DNA of 64,000 nt from Nectonema munidae (Eukaryota > Nematomorpha > Nectonematoida > Nectonematidae). Below are positions 11,595 through 24,900 of the stretch, in pieces (position 1 is the first letter of the stretch; each line of letters begins with the position of its first letter). Below the pieces are notes generated by a model. That model had not been told where the DNA came from and did not search any database. It worked only from the letters and a program-made list of their open reading frames with translations. A program made the position numbers and the translations under genes. Where the stretch lies: NCBI GenBank assembly GCA_030549495.1, contig JAUIRK010000142.1:818001-882000 (forward strand), written 5' to 3'.

Positions 11595-12762
11595 AAGCTT
11601 TTACATACATGCATACACTTAACATATCTTCATTTGTATGAATAGCAAGATGTTAAAAAATGAACTAAGGATCAAGAATGGGTGTTTATCCTTACAAATA
11701 GGAAAACTTTGTTGAATTATCGCAGTAAAGTATGAAATGAAATTATTTTTGATAACAAACAAGATGAGATATTGCAATAAGTGTAAACACGACTTCAGAT
11801 TATTTCTCAACCCTTTTCTACACCACATTTTCCTTTCCATGTCGAAGGAACATCCTGATTCAAAAAAGTCTAGCCACTATTACACATCTCTATAACCAAA
11901 GAAACAGATCAGACACACATAAACACACACTCCTTCACTGACATAGACACACACACGCACACAAAGACAGATAAACACAAGCACTCAACCAATCCAATAC
12001 TCACAAAAGGTTATAAAATCCGAACTGAGAGAAGAAAGGAGCTTTACAAATCCTAATGATACATGTCATTTTTCGCCCCTTCTCGTTATATATCTCTGCA
12101 TGTTCTGGCTCACGCATCGTGATTATACTCTCTCTTCCATTTCTTACTGTTTGTGGTGCTGACTGACGCACGCTTTGGGATGATGATCCACTTTTGTGAT
12201 TGCGCTTTCTTGCTTGTGCTGTTGATGCCATTCTTGTGATGATGATGAACCCTTTTAGTGACTTTTCTTTTTTTGCGATATAAAATTCCTCAAAAATCAT
12301 AAGAGAATTTGTTTTTTGGGGTATGACAAACCCTAACTAATTTTATTTCATCCCAAATGCACGATTCTTACTTAAAGGAACTTTTTTCCTTCTAGATTTT
12401 TAGTATTGGTAATAATCGCTTTTGTTCACTATCTAACCCAACTAGTTAACAAACTAATGAACCAATTTGGTTCGTTCATGTGAAATTCGTGCAAGTGGAA
12501 TTCATCGATCTCGAATGACACCCAAACTCACTTAATTAATCGCAATACCAATTCGTTGAATTTGCATATAATTTTTAAAAATTGTTAATACACACTGCTA
12601 ATTCGTCATTTTTTCAATTAGTTATTTCCTTAGTTTGTGGATTGTGTCGTTTGTTATATGGATAAATAAGTTCGCTAACTTTTTTTTATTTAGCTATTTG
12701 TTTAGTTAATAAGTAATTAGTACTCAATCTCAGATCTCTCAATCCAAAAAATGTTAGCAATA
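11595..12762. other. intergenic after GOLT1, CA-rich patch
   Basis: 11905-11980 is an impure CA-rich simple sequence with ACACACAC runs. Open frames on either strand (for example 12001-12300 minus) show no family resemblance. Nothing else was recognised. Confidence 0.45.
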
Positions 12763-12872
12763 TTAACCCGTTATCGACCAGAATAATCAGACGATACCTA
12801 ATGCAAAGCAGAAGATTTGTATTTAAAGGCATTAACGCAGACGATTCAAATTTCTGTAAAGTCGATTGTGGT
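12763..12872. mobile_element. piggyBac-type MITE, copy B, right end lost
   Basis: It starts TTAACCCGTTATCGACCAG and carries the same interior signature (CAGACGATAC, GCAGAAGATTTGTATT, CGCAGACGATTC) as copy A. The sequence after GTAAAGTCGATTGTGG no longer matches, so the right end is missing. Confidence 0.6.
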
Positions 12873-13882
12873 TTTATTTCCTTTACCACTAAATTTAAAT
12901 TTAAAAAATTTATTTTCCTACTCCCTTGAATATAAATTAAAATTTTAAATTTCCTTTTGCAAAAATCTGAAGTAAAAACTCTCTTTCGCTTTCACGATAA
13001 CAAAACAATCCTTTGCGATGAAACAACCGTTCGACAAAAACGCTATTCGACCAAGTATCCATTCAACGATCTGTCTGGCGACGAATTGCCCTTCAACAAA
13101 ATGTCCGGCCACTTGGAACTTAAAATTAGATTAAATTAAGAGTAAGGAACATTTGTAAAGTAAAAATTAACTGCCAGTCAAAAATATTTGTTTCCATCAA
13201 GGTGTGAGGGATGAACAGTTTTTTTTGTTTTTCAATGCAAACGCTACTTCTATAAATTACGCATTTAGGCTGTCACGTATCTCGAAGGCTCGAAGTCCAT
13301 GGTTTAACAAGGAAGGTGAAGCAAAAATGAAAACGCTCGTTTTTAAATTGTTTCCGAACCGGAAAATTGTTCTCCTAAGAGGAAAGGATCTTTTTTTTTT
13401 GGTGAAAAATAAAATATAAAGTTATTTATTACTCACTAAATTTTCAAATATATAGTTTATACTTTGTTTTTGAAAATTTAATATTTATCACAGAGGACAG
13501 TAAGAACTTCTTGAAGCGCTCTATTATCACCATCAATGTATTGCATTGGACCTTGCAGTTTTGACACTTTTTTAAACGTTGAGTTGCTGAACTTTGAGGC
13601 CTTCTTTTGATGGAATTATAATTCTGGTTTGAGAAATGAACTTCAAATATTCTAGAGATGTGTTTTCTAAAGTGAAAATGAACCATAGTTTCATGCTTTT
13701 GCTAAATAATTTGATCTCCCGTGGATATTTCCAGACCAGTTATTTTGAACATTGCAAAAAAAATTTCGGGTGCCCCCTCCGAATAATTTTGAGGATGTGC
13801 GCCCCTGTTTCAAATTGCAATTTGAAAATTTCAACAGCATTTTCTATACTATTCTATCAAGAAACACATGTTTTGGGTGTAC

Positions 13883-14021
13883 AATAAAGATTTAAGGCCA
13901 AGCAAAGCAGACGATATGTAAAAAAAACGCAGACGATTTATATTCAAAGTCATTGAAAAAAGCAGACGAAGATGAAATTACTTATGTTCCAAAATATGAA
14001 CATTGGCCGTAAATGGGTTAA
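13883..14021. mobile_element. piggyBac-type MITE, copy C
   Basis: The right end reads TTGGCCGTAAATGGGTTAA; the left end (AAGATTTAAGGCCAAGC) is decayed. The interior GCAGACGATATG, CGCAGACGATTTATATTC and AAAGCAGACGAAG matches copy D closely and copies A and B more distantly. Confidence 0.65.
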
Positions 14022-14503
14022 ATTAGAAATAAGCAAATGACACAATGTATTAAGTGGGAAGAGTTTTAAAGCGATCTTACTATTTATTTAAAAAAAAAAG
14101 GATTTTTCTACACCAAAAGTCAGATAGTCAGTAGATTTTTTATTCCTTTTTAAAGATGATTTATGTCTAAAATTGCATTCCAAAAATGCAATCTTGAATA
14201 AAAACATTCTCTTCATAAATATTACATTCTTCGTGTTAAATCACTCGCGTCTAATAAGTTGAAATAATCCTTACTATTATTATAAATTTAAAAGATGGGC
14301 AATAATACAAATGATGACACGGTTTCAATTCTTTGTGGAAGTATGTACGATTCCTTAAAATAAGGTTACCTTTTCAAAATTTCTCATTTCTTTTATCCTC
14401 TAAGTTCTACATATCCTAATATGGGTTTGATCAGTTATTTATAACTCACATTTTTCATCATTTTAATTATCAAAATTGAGAAGTAAGATGTCTTTATTCA
14501 AAT

Positions 14504-14707
14504 AAAATTTTTGAAAGATAAATTTTCGACCACACTGATCATCAACTGATCTTCAACTACCAATTGGAGGAGGAAGATGATTTGAATGAGATGTGATTGG
14601 AGTTTTTAGATAAAAAAAAGTGGAAAACAAAAATCTCCTCCTCCAATTGGTAGTTGAAGATCCGTTGATGACCAGTGTGCTCGGAAATTTATCTCCCAAA
14701 AATTTCT
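14504..14707. mobile_element. foldback MITE, about 70-bp arms
   Basis: The left arm 14504-14573 (…CAACTACCAATTGGAGGAGGA) is inverted at 14634-14707 (TCCTCCTCCAATTGGTAG…), with a loop of about 60 bp. The arms match almost fully, with a few mismatches near the outer ends. No coding capacity. A transcript of either strand would form a long hairpin. Confidence 0.7.
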
Positions 14708-15912
14708 TTGATTATTGATCTGTTCGTATTTGGCAATTCTCATTCATGACATCTTTATCTGTCCATTTGAGGTAGATATTGAAGAGTAGCATTTAAAGGG
14801 ATGCAAAAGGAAAATTTGCGATCTTACAAGTGATCCCAAAAGAAATACAATGCACATTATTAAAAAATGTGATTGAAAATATTTGATGAAAAATATAGCG
14901 AGCCGTCAAATTCACATTTATATAAAAGGAAGGCATGGATTTAAAATCACTAAACAACAGGACAATTTGCCCATAATAAATATATATTATTATTTGTTTG
15001 TGTTTCAATTGACTATGAAGTTGACATAAAAACGGTTGATACATGCACCAAGTACATTTCGTCGATAATATATGTTACAGCCAACAGACATTTCAACCAT
15101 ACAACTGTTTAACTTGATAAAAGCATATTTGTTTTGTTTTTGAATCCAAAAGTTTTTCAAGCTCTAAAGAATTTTCTGGATTTTTTTTGTTGAAAAAATT
15201 CGATTTTAAAAATCATTTTAGGGTAATGAATAAGAAATAGGATGTCATTTTCAAGAATGCTCGTGCTATATGTCCGTTGGTTGGCTAAAACTTCCTGTCA
15301 CCGATTGTATAATAGTAGATAATTAAGTCAGAACGAGAGTTTGAGCCATTTTAGAATCCAAGAGGTTGCCCGCAATAAAAAGGTATGCTCTTAAAAGTTG
15401 ATACGTGGGACTGCTTTGTTTATGTTCTGATTTTTGAAGTCCAAAACAAATTTGCACTGAAGTAGACAGTTTTTGTCGTCGAGAATTTTCTCTATGGGAT
15501 ATTTGAGAAAGAGTTGGAAGCAATTTTTAACATGGACCGAAGAACAGTGCGTCTAAAATATTATAATGCGTTAAAAATGCGTCAGCCAATGAAATTAAAG
15601 TATTTTGTGCCACTCTAAATGGAAGCGATTCTCAATTGCTTTTCTCTTATGGACCTTTTTCGAAATGGAATTTTTTTGTCGACCCCTTATTTTTATTTCT
15701 ACCAATTTATCAAAAATATAAGGATAAGTAAGCCGTTCTTTCTCACTGTTTTTTATTTGTTTACTCAATTTTTAATATAGTATTTATATTTGACTCTAAT
15801 TTATAAAATTTTATAAAATCAAATTTATTAAGTCAAAACAGTGAACATTTTCCTCTAAAAAATTATTTCTTAGTGTGAGTGTTGAACGTGATGCTTTGAG
15901 GCAAAACTTGAT
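14708..15912. other. intergenic, nothing recognised
   Basis: A 66-codon open frame on the minus strand at 15323-15523 has a mildly coding-like composition but no family resemblance and no splice partners. No repeats were recognised. Confidence 0.4.
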
Positions 15913-15920
15913 ATGTCAGG

Positions 15921-16101
15921 CACTGGCGAATGCAGAGGTGGGGGGCATCTGGGCCTAGCCCCCTCCCCTATGAAGAATGGCTTCAAAAATTGCCCTTAAT
16001 GATTTTCCTCTTTCCTAGAGCATCAAAACTTGTATGGAAGTATTTTACTAGTATTTTTTAAAGTTGGCACCCCATATGGTCAATTTCTGGATCCGCCACA
16101 G
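15921..16101. mobile_element. probable hAT-like MITE
   Basis: The left end CACTGGCGAATGCAGAGG is an imperfect inversion of the right end CTGGATCCGCCACAG. TGTCAGG occurs just outside the left end and again at 16106-16112, a possible but uneven duplication. The GC-rich inner patch GGGCCTAGCCCCCTCCCC is unlike the surroundings. Confidence 0.45.
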
Positions 16102-16109
16102 ATGGTGTC

Positions 16110-16675
16110 AGGTTGCAATGAAGTTTTCTAATTTAGTTTTCGATTTTTTAAATGCACATTCGCTCACGACTGAACGTCTTAAAATTAATAAGAATAATTA
16201 AACACAAATTTACCTTTTAATCACTTTTAGTATCAAACCGGATTCAACAAGATATGGAGATGGGAAAGCATTCGCCTTGAGCTTCTTAACATTTTTTCCA
16301 ATTTCGGAAATTTTCCTCAAAAAATTCATTTTTATTTTAAATATGGACTGACCCTTTTCAAAGTTTGATGGACTTCTATTTTTATATGGACCTCTCTAAA
16401 AATATGGTGGACTCCGTGTGGGTCCACATGGACCACGTTGAGAAATTAGACCATTAATTGATATATAAAAATTGGGTGGTGTTAAATTTGAGATTGTCGT
16501 CTACCTCATTTTAGATTTTTCTAAAAACTCATTTGATTCCAGCCCCATTTTAAACTTTTTTTTAAAGAAATTTTAAAATTTTTGCTTTTTTGGGATCAAA
16601 TGGGTTAATTATGTTTTTTGAATACTACTTTTCTTAAAAATCTTTTCAAATCCTCTTAAATTTGAATTTTTTCAA
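16110..16675. other. intergenic, nothing recognised
   Basis: AT-rich sequence without a supported gene. A self-complementary patch at 16410-16435 (GTGGGTCCACATGGACCAC) may be part of an old repeat. Confidence 0.35.
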
Positions 16676-17302
16676 TGAGCACGGCAAATTCCTAATTGAA
16701 GATTGGCCAGACTGCAAAGCTAATGCTTATTCTGTGATCGACTCACTTTTCATGGCCGACTTCCAAGTTTGACCACTTTCGGTCGCAATGCGTGTAATTC
16801 ATCGCCTAAGGAAAGAAGCTAAAATCTCAAAGAAAATGAACTCCATATGGCCATTCATACGGAAGCATCGGCTTGCCTTTCTTCCAAAACCGAGTGAACC
16901 TTGGAGAATCTCTTGTGGGTGTGCGGGATTGTTACAAGGTAAGTATTATTGGACAAGATCAATCCATCTTTGGAAAGCCTTTTCTGCATATATTTATTCT
17001 CATATGTGCATCTTTATAGGATTTTTGCCCTTGAAAAAGAGCCAGAAATAAAAAGTCACAAATGGCCTTAAACTTGAGTATTTTGCATTCCTTAATTTTT
17101 TTCTTTAATTTAGCTAATTGCATTTAATTAAGATAAAACGTGCATACACTCAAAAGTGTGTGTTAAAAATGAGTGATGTTACGTTTGAACTGACTTCAAA
17201 ACATTCACAAACTTCGCAAGGAGAAATGAGACGCACTTCGTTCAACTTTATTGATCTACCATATATTTCGCAATGTTCTAAAAAATTTAAAAATGGAGAT
17301 TT
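16676..17302 (+). CDS. putative 5' exons of an unknown plus-strand gene
   Basis: A GC-richer stretch ends at 16938 in a strong donor (TTACAAG/GTAAGTATT). A pyrimidine-rich acceptor (TTCTTTAATTTAG) precedes 17114, and an open frame from ATG 17169 (AAAAATGAG) runs to another good donor at 17302 (GATTT/GTGAGTAAG). The 44 codons begin MSDVTFELTSKHSQTS and include FNFIDLPYISQCSKKF. The open frame of the first block (from 16788) runs into a stop soon after the join, so it is more likely 5' UTR. No family is recognised and the downstream exons are uncertain. The splice signals are seen; that it is a gene is inference. Confidence 0.35.
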
Positions 17303-20300
17303 GTGAGTAAGATATTTGTTTTTTGTTCTGACCAATGGCCGAGTAAAACTGATGTTATGATAGGAAAAGCTTATTTTAAAGTTATTTTCTTCTGATCATA
17401 TTGCTTCTTTGATATTATATATCTAATCAAATCATTCATAACTATACTATGGCATATATTTTTGAGAAACAAAACATTTTATATGTGCAAATTTATATAA
17501 TATGATATTTTGAGTGATACGTAAGTAAACCAATTATATAATTAGAGGGCTTATCAAAAGTTCCTTCTACCATTCATTGTGCTTATTGGTGGTGATCTGT
17601 TTTATAGTCACAATTACTTTCATTGTTTCTTCTTGCCCATAAAAATCAGTTATATTCAGTCTTCACATTTTTCATTATATTTTGATTGATGCGTTATTAA
17701 ACCAATCATTTAAGTTAAAAAATATTAATTTTAGTGTAAGCACATATGTTTTTTGTGCTTTATTCCATTAATATGAATAACTTTATTATTCATTAGTTCA
17801 TGAGCTAATCCAGAGCAAGATTACTTGATAAATGCTAAAATTACGTACCAACAAATTCTAAAATCCACACGATTGCAATATTATATACGTTAAAAAACAG
17901 TGTTTTTATAGCAGATTCAAATGCCTTAAAACTAAACATTACTTGTGCCTATCACAAATTTTGTCCAAGATGAATTTTTATGCACAAAAATAGATTATTA
18001 TCTATGAATGAGAATAATTTTGACTTATCTAGGTTTAATCTACCATTTTTTAATAACTGATAATGTTATGTATTGCCAGCTTCTTCATTTTTGAACTGTG
18101 TTTTGTTATGCAATATTTAGGAAAACTTAATCATAAATATGCTGTTTACTTGTTCCATGCTTCAAAATGAAAGCTGCATAAATGAGACGTTGTGTGTGGC
18201 TACATAAAACAAAGTTGTAGAATTTTTATTCGTCCTACTCGATAAGTTAATGCTTTAAATGAAACGCATTTGTTGACAGAATCGAAAATGAAATAAATTT
18301 AGCCTCAAAATCAGATATTATCATCTTGAAATAATTGCATGACTTCATTTTGCACTAAAAAAATTTACTTATCTTTTACAAATCTTGTCCAGCAAGCCAA
18401 AATTTCTCCGGTTTTACAAGAAAATTAACCAAAGACATGAAAGAATTCGTATTTTGTACACACTTTTCTTCTTTTTTTTAAAACAATTCAAGAGTTAACA
18501 AAACATTTTAATTTTGTTAGCTCAACATATATTATTCAACATTAAGTACATCCGAATAAGGTTCGTAGCTAATCGTAAAAGCTCGGGATTTTTTGCTGTC
18601 TAATCCATCTGGGGCAAAACATGGATCACTGTATTAAAGTCACAGATTTGTTCAGTGATTCCTACGGAACTTCTTTTTTGAAAGTCTCTTGAGGCAGCGA
18701 TATCTTTACTTTGATATGCTTTCTAGTGTTTCAACGATAAAAGAACAAGAAACAAATAAGAATAAATAAGAATCCTTCATGACCAATTTTATATAATCTT
18801 CTCTGAATATTGGAATGCAAATGCTAGAGCATTACACAATCGATGAACAATTAGTTTTACAGGAAGATTTAATATTAAAATCTATGACTCTTAAAAACTG
18901 AGTCACTTTGCTCTGAAGTTTTATAACTTGAATGATTCAAAAAGCTTCCACTTTTTGAAACCTATATTTTATGTTTCAGGATCGTGTGATAAAAGTTATT
19001 TTTCTTCCCATGTCTTATATTCATGGATAATTTTTTTTTACCTCGTATGACATAGTAAAATGATCGTACAGGGTGTGGTACAGCTATGTCTAAAAAAAAG
19101 TTCATACGTAGTATTTTAAAACCCCCTATCTAAAAAGATTGAATGTGAATCTCGTTAGAGATGTAGCGGATATTAAATGTTTCAAAAATTACATGTTTTC
19201 AAATTTTTTCACTATTCGATTTCATTCATTTTTCTATTTTTTTTAATTCAAAAATAAAGAAAAATATAAATCACACTAAATAAAAAAAATTATTTACAAT
19301 AATTATAGTTTAAGACGGGTAAGTTTTTTTAATAAATAAAAGTTTTCCAATTTTTTCTCCTAGTAGTCTCTTTTGTCATTCTAAATATTTACAGCCGTAC
19401 TGAAAAGCTGTTCGCTTTGAACAGTGCTAGGATATTTATCGTAGAGAAGTTTTACTTTTGGCATGTATATTTAGAAAATACATTCAGAGAAATGTCGAAG
19501 TAGTATATGTTCTTTCTTCAAAACAAAACACCGGAATTTGAACTTACTGGTATTGATGGGAAACCGGAATCCTTTCTGGAATCTGGGGAATAAGAAGGAT
19601 AAAAAGTGGAGTAGAAGTTGCAAACAGGATGGTAAAGCAGTTTAGATCCTACAAGCTAGCTAGAAGTTTGGCTGTGACAGCCTTTTCGAATTATTTAGAT
19701 ATATCTTGCCTACTAAAATAGTAAAACTATTCTACGACGATAAATAATGGTAGAAAGGTTTTTTTGAAAAGACTTTCTTGGTGTTTATCCCAAGAATCAA
19801 TAAAAATAAGGGGTCAGGCACCAAAAATTTATGTAAAAGTAAAGTATCTTTTACAATTTTGAGGGTATACAGTAGAGCATGATGTTCAATCATTTAGCAT
19901 CACAGAGAGTATATTGTCCGATCCAAAAAATGAGAAGAGCTAGAAAATGCAAAACGTGCACCAGATATATGTGCAAGAAACACTCGAATATCACTTATAC
20001 TTGCTGTTTATTGTAAAACTGAATTTTTTGGACATCTTTATTTTTCGATAATAAATTTAGCTTTCGAAGAATCCAAAATGGTGAAATAATAATAAAAAAA
20101 AAAGAATCTAAAATGTTAACGCCATCTATAATAAACATTTAGTTTTCAGTACAAAAATACCAACAGTAATAAAAATAATATTCTTTTTATATGGATTAAA
20201 AGTTTCCTTTTTGTAAAAATTTTTTTCAGTATATTATTTTAAAATACAGTTTGGAGAAAAATGCCATATGTCGATAGTTTGAAGCTATTTTTCTATAAAC

Positions 20301-21190
20301 CACAATATCCAGTCTACAAAACATATATTATTACTTTGTGAATGTCAAATTTGGATTCATCTCATGCTACGCCAACTTACTTTTTTGATTTCACCAAGCT
20401 CAAATCATTTTGCATTTAAGAGTTTATTGTCTTTCATTTCGCGTCTCATATTTTTGCATTTGATAAATTTCTCGGTGCTAATTTGCTTAATTTGATATGT
20501 TCACACCATTTTTACCCGAAATCTGTGCATATTCAACCAATCATATGCACATAATAGCAAGATTGACAGATGAGATTCATTAAGGCCTAAAGGGAAGATA
20601 GTAAAATGGTATTTTAAAAATGTTACAATGCTTCCATTATAATTTTAAGGCTTCCATCCCTGAATGAGGCTAAGAAATTCCGAATGCAGAATAAGACTCA
20701 GAAATCCTAGGAAGTTTTAATTTTCCAAACATTTTACTGATTCGAAAGAAATCATTAAAAATTTTTATTGTAATATTAATTTAAATACCAAAAATAGTTC
20801 TACAAAAACTTGGGAATGCTAAAATCCTAGACGCAAGAATAAATTCTTAAAGTTTTTAACATATGTGAGCAATTATGTCGATTTTCTCAATATTTTAAAA
20901 TTCTATTTAATCAAAATCTGTGTTTTATTAACTTTTTAACTGAAAAAGGTTAGGCATGGTTCTGAAGCTATGTATATGATTAGGTATAGGTCACTTATCA
21001 TTTCCTTTTGATAAAGGTTTTTATCTCTTATTTTACTATCATTATATCTTGCAATTTTTACCTTATATTTTTCCCCTTTTCAATAGAATGCTGACAAAGT
21101 GCAGGGTTCTGTAAACTTTTTTTTAATTTTTTTTTTTAGATATTTTGTAATACACCACAATTTTTTGACAGTTAATCTTTTGTGATTTAT
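17303..21190. other. AT-rich intron or intergenic sequence
   Basis: No recognisable exon, RNA or transposon was found in these 3.9 kb. A CAGGGTGTGGTACAGC motif near 19069 might be a single transposon end, without a partner. It would be an intron if the exons on either side belong together. Confidence 0.35.
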
Positions 21191-21195
21191 TTGTA

Positions 21196-21360
21196 GAAAA
21201 AATATTCGTGGACATTTAGGCAGACTACAATGACAGGACATTTTGGAATTACACATTTGTTGAACTTCAAGATGATGATGATGACGAAAATGTTGAAAAA
21301 AGATTAAGCCATAAAAATTATCTAACCAATTTAAAAGGTGTACCACTAATAATCTAGGAA
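21196..21360 (+). CDS. possible terminal exon, reading frame uncertain
   Basis: It follows an acceptor-like GTGATTTATTTGTAG. Three readings compete. One frame, in phase with the donor at 17302, closes soon at KNIRGHLGRLQ. A second frame stays open for 36 codons. The third, opened from an inner AG, gives DYNDRTFWNYTFVELQDDDDD and looks most coding-like in composition. None matches a known family. Low confidence. Confidence 0.2.
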
Positions 21361-21861
21361 TCACAAAACGAAAAAAAAATATTTAGAAAAAAAAAAAGCT
21401 TACGTTTTTCTTTCCAGTGATGCAGGTTGATTTCCGGAATGAAGTTGCATTTTATTCTACGATTACTAAAAAAAAATGAAAAAACTTTTGACAAAAATCG
21501 CAGACTACAAAATTCACCTGAATTTCATTGAATGTTCATAATTAAAAAGTATAAATTCAAGATAGTAAGCAAATGTTGTGTTATGAAGAAAAGAATTCAA
21601 TATAAATTTAGATGAGATTCCTAAATTTTTGGTAATCAAAGGTGTTTTTTAAAAATCTTGCTTGAAAAGTAGCATGTAATACACTGACATACATATGTGC
21701 TGCGTCTTGAAATTGTAAATCATAAAACATATCCTGTATTGAATCCTTAATCTTTTAATCTTTTTCTGCTTTGAACTGAATGCAAAAGATTCGTTGATCA
21801 GCAAATAAATATATAGGAAAATATATAAGTGATATATATTAATATATCATATCAATAAAAT

Positions 21862-21884
21862 ATAATAATAATAATAATAAAGAA
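21862..21884. repeat. (TAA)n microsatellite
   Basis: About seven AAT/TAA trinucleotides in the 3' flank of the first peroxidase gene. Confidence 0.8.
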
Positions 21885-21995
21885 TATCTTCTTCAAAGCC
21901 GGCGTTGTAGAAAAATATATATTTCATTTAGCTGTTTTAAATTTTGTCAGAGATATGATGAATGATTGTAAAGCATTTTTATGTACGTAAGAAAC

Positions 21996-24900
21996 TTACA
22001 AACTTCTAATGGGAGGATCCATTACATTCATTTGAATCGTTTGAATGTCATCGGAATTTTCACAGAAGATCTTTGCTAGCGAAGTTTTTCTTATCTCGTT
22101 CAATTGTTCTAAAAGTTAGAACAAAGTTCAAGAATAATCTCTTTCAAGAGGAGATTTTATAGAGGAGAGCTTACTCGGAGAAAAGTTGTTTGGTTCTACG
22201 TTGTTCTCGTACCAAAAGCGATCGCAACGCTTTAACTCCTTAAATTGTTCGCCTAGAAGACAAGCAAAGGTCGGACCAACAATTCCTCCAATCACAGGAG
22301 CTTCTGACAGGCCTCCAGTAAACAAATCCACATCATCTGTGGAGCTAAAAGGGAATTGAGGACGTAAAAATGTGGGCGCTTGCAATCTCCAAGAGTTTAT
22401 TCCAAATCAGACTTTCGGATGTTCGTTGCCTACGTTTTATGAAGGCTTTTCATAACTACCTCTACTAGAACAAAATGATCTGTGGGGATATGTGGTAGCC
22501 TAGAAACTTCAAAAGGAATTTAATTTTCTATTTTTTGCCACTTTTTTCGCAAAAGTTTTTTCGTATTTAACGTTTTTAGAAATTTTAAAAGATATTTAAT
22601 TTACTTCATGCATAACTATGTCTCTTACTTGTAAAGACTCTTCAAGATGTCCAAGTTCTTGCTTTCTGTGATTTCTTTACTGAAGTCATCAAATTTATCG
22701 GAAGCAGCTTTGCTTAATCTGCAGTACTCTCTGAAGTCGTTGTACGAAGGAATTCCATGATCGCGCCCTCGTTGAATGTTTAAAGCAGCCAAATCCGTTC
22801 CAGGTTTTTCCGCATTCTCGAAAAGACTGTTTGAAACACTTTCCGCTAAAATAATTCCAAGAAGTTTATCAATGTGAATATATACTATTATATATATATT
22901 TTTTTTCAAAATGGCGATTTTTTGAGCATTACGGTTTTGATATGGAAAAAGTTTTAAGAATCGAAACTTGTTTTAATAAAAAAAAATAGAAAAAAAAATC
23001 TTAAATTATAAAGTAATTACTTGAGGTCACATGTTCCATGCTTTTACAATTATTTTTTTTTTACCTTTTTTTCTTGGTTGGAATCGTCAAGCGTCTGATC
23101 GGCCTGTGATGATGACCTTAAAAATTTACTTCTTCTGTTTTGTCTATTACGTGAAACTTTTGAAAATATAAATTACACATCTCTATTATTACAATACAAA
23201 GTTTAGTACAGTCCTTTTTACTTATAGCAAATCCTTCCATAACACCAGTCCCTTCAAAACGATGGCCAAAATTTGCTAAAACCGCTCTTATATTCAGGGT
23301 TGAGAAATTTTTGAATGAAACTTTAAAAAAATCCACATGAATTTTATGAATGTTATAGTACATAAATCAGATTCATCGATTATTATTATTTGAAAATCTA
23401 TTTCATTAACTCGCTTGGCTTCATAATCTTTCTCTCTCATTGACATCGAAAATATTGTAAAAAATATGCTTAGAAAAAAAATTATTACCAACGCGATTAT
23501 CACTGCCTTCACACAAACTGGAGGAAAGTCCTCTGACCAAAGAATCCACACCGCCATGTTTTAAATCGTAGAGTAGTTGGGGGTTGAAGAAGTTTCCCTT
23601 CAGCGTGTTAAATCTAAGTTTAAAAAAGTGAAAAAAAAATTAAAAGAGTATTTTGTCTAATTCTCTTACATCACTGTTTGATAATCTTTTCCGAATCTCT
23701 CAATAACGTTCCGAATCAGAGTGTGTCCGAAGCGAAAAGCTGAAACAGAAAAGGCATTTCTTAATCCGGCGTCACACGTGGCATTGTATTGGTCAGTATA
23801 GCCGTTAGGTGTGAGATCAACCTTCCATAATTGACTTTGTTTTCGACCCAGAACACGAGGTAAAAATTCGTTGTACGTTATGTGTTGAATCATCGCTCCA
23901 ATCAACTTCCGTGTTTCCTGAAACGTTAAATAAAATATGAAGTTCTTAACCTCCAAATGTTGCTTTATACTTTTTTATTAAAAAAATTTTAATAAAAAAT
24001 ATTTTTTATATATTTTTTTTTTGGCATTTCATCTCAAATTCCTATTTGGGAAACTTAATAACATTCAATAGAAAAAAAGGATTTTTAAAATAAGTGAAAA
24101 ATCTGCCCAACTTACCTGCGAATATTGAATATTTAGATAAGTTTTTCGATTCATCGGATTTGAATTCAGAAATAAAGCACTAGAAATTTAATTATGGTAA
24201 ATAATTCCACAAAGATAGTTCTTAGTGTGAAGGTATTCATTAGAATGTTATGGACTCTTCCTATGACAACTGTAAAAAGAAGATATGTAGAATATACAAG
24301 GTATAGATAGAGCTTTTGCCAGACATACTATATATAGTTTTGATTTTTTTGGATTAACTTGAAATAACCAACTTCAAATGAAAATTTGCATGGCTGCTAG
24401 ACACGGAATGTATAAAATCTTTCCGCGATACCATCCCAATGTATATAATTTTTTTCAAATATATAATGCAACATCTTAAATTTCTATTAATAGAAATGTA
24501 TAAAGGGATATCTATTTGATAAAATGTCGACTTTTTAATGTAATGTGACAAAATCTAATGATCTCCCCATACTTTAAACGCTAAATTTTGTTGAAAAAGG
24601 TCACCCGTAAAGAATACGTGTTTTGATTTCGTTTTTTTTTAGAAAAAAAACGCACCCTTCTTTTGACATGTAGGAGGGTTTTCTAAGTACACATAACATA
24701 TTTTGTTAGATTCCAAGTTAAATTAACTTACCCAAGCGTAAACAAAAAAGAGATATATTCGAATCTGCTAAATTGTTAATTTATTGCATGTAATGCAGGA
24801 GCCAACATAATTAAAAACCCTAAGAATAAAATAAAAAAGCCTACAAATCTCTTGTTCTTAAGAGGATTTGATTAAAAAAGATACTATAATTCTTTTTTTA

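Noticed and set aside
12001-12300. 99-codon minus-strand frame
   Set aside because: No family resemblance, beside CA-rich simple sequence; start not supported.
12957-13139. 60-codon frame with GDELPFNKMSG
   Set aside because: Looks like part of an old repeat with FDKNAIRP-type words; no gene features.
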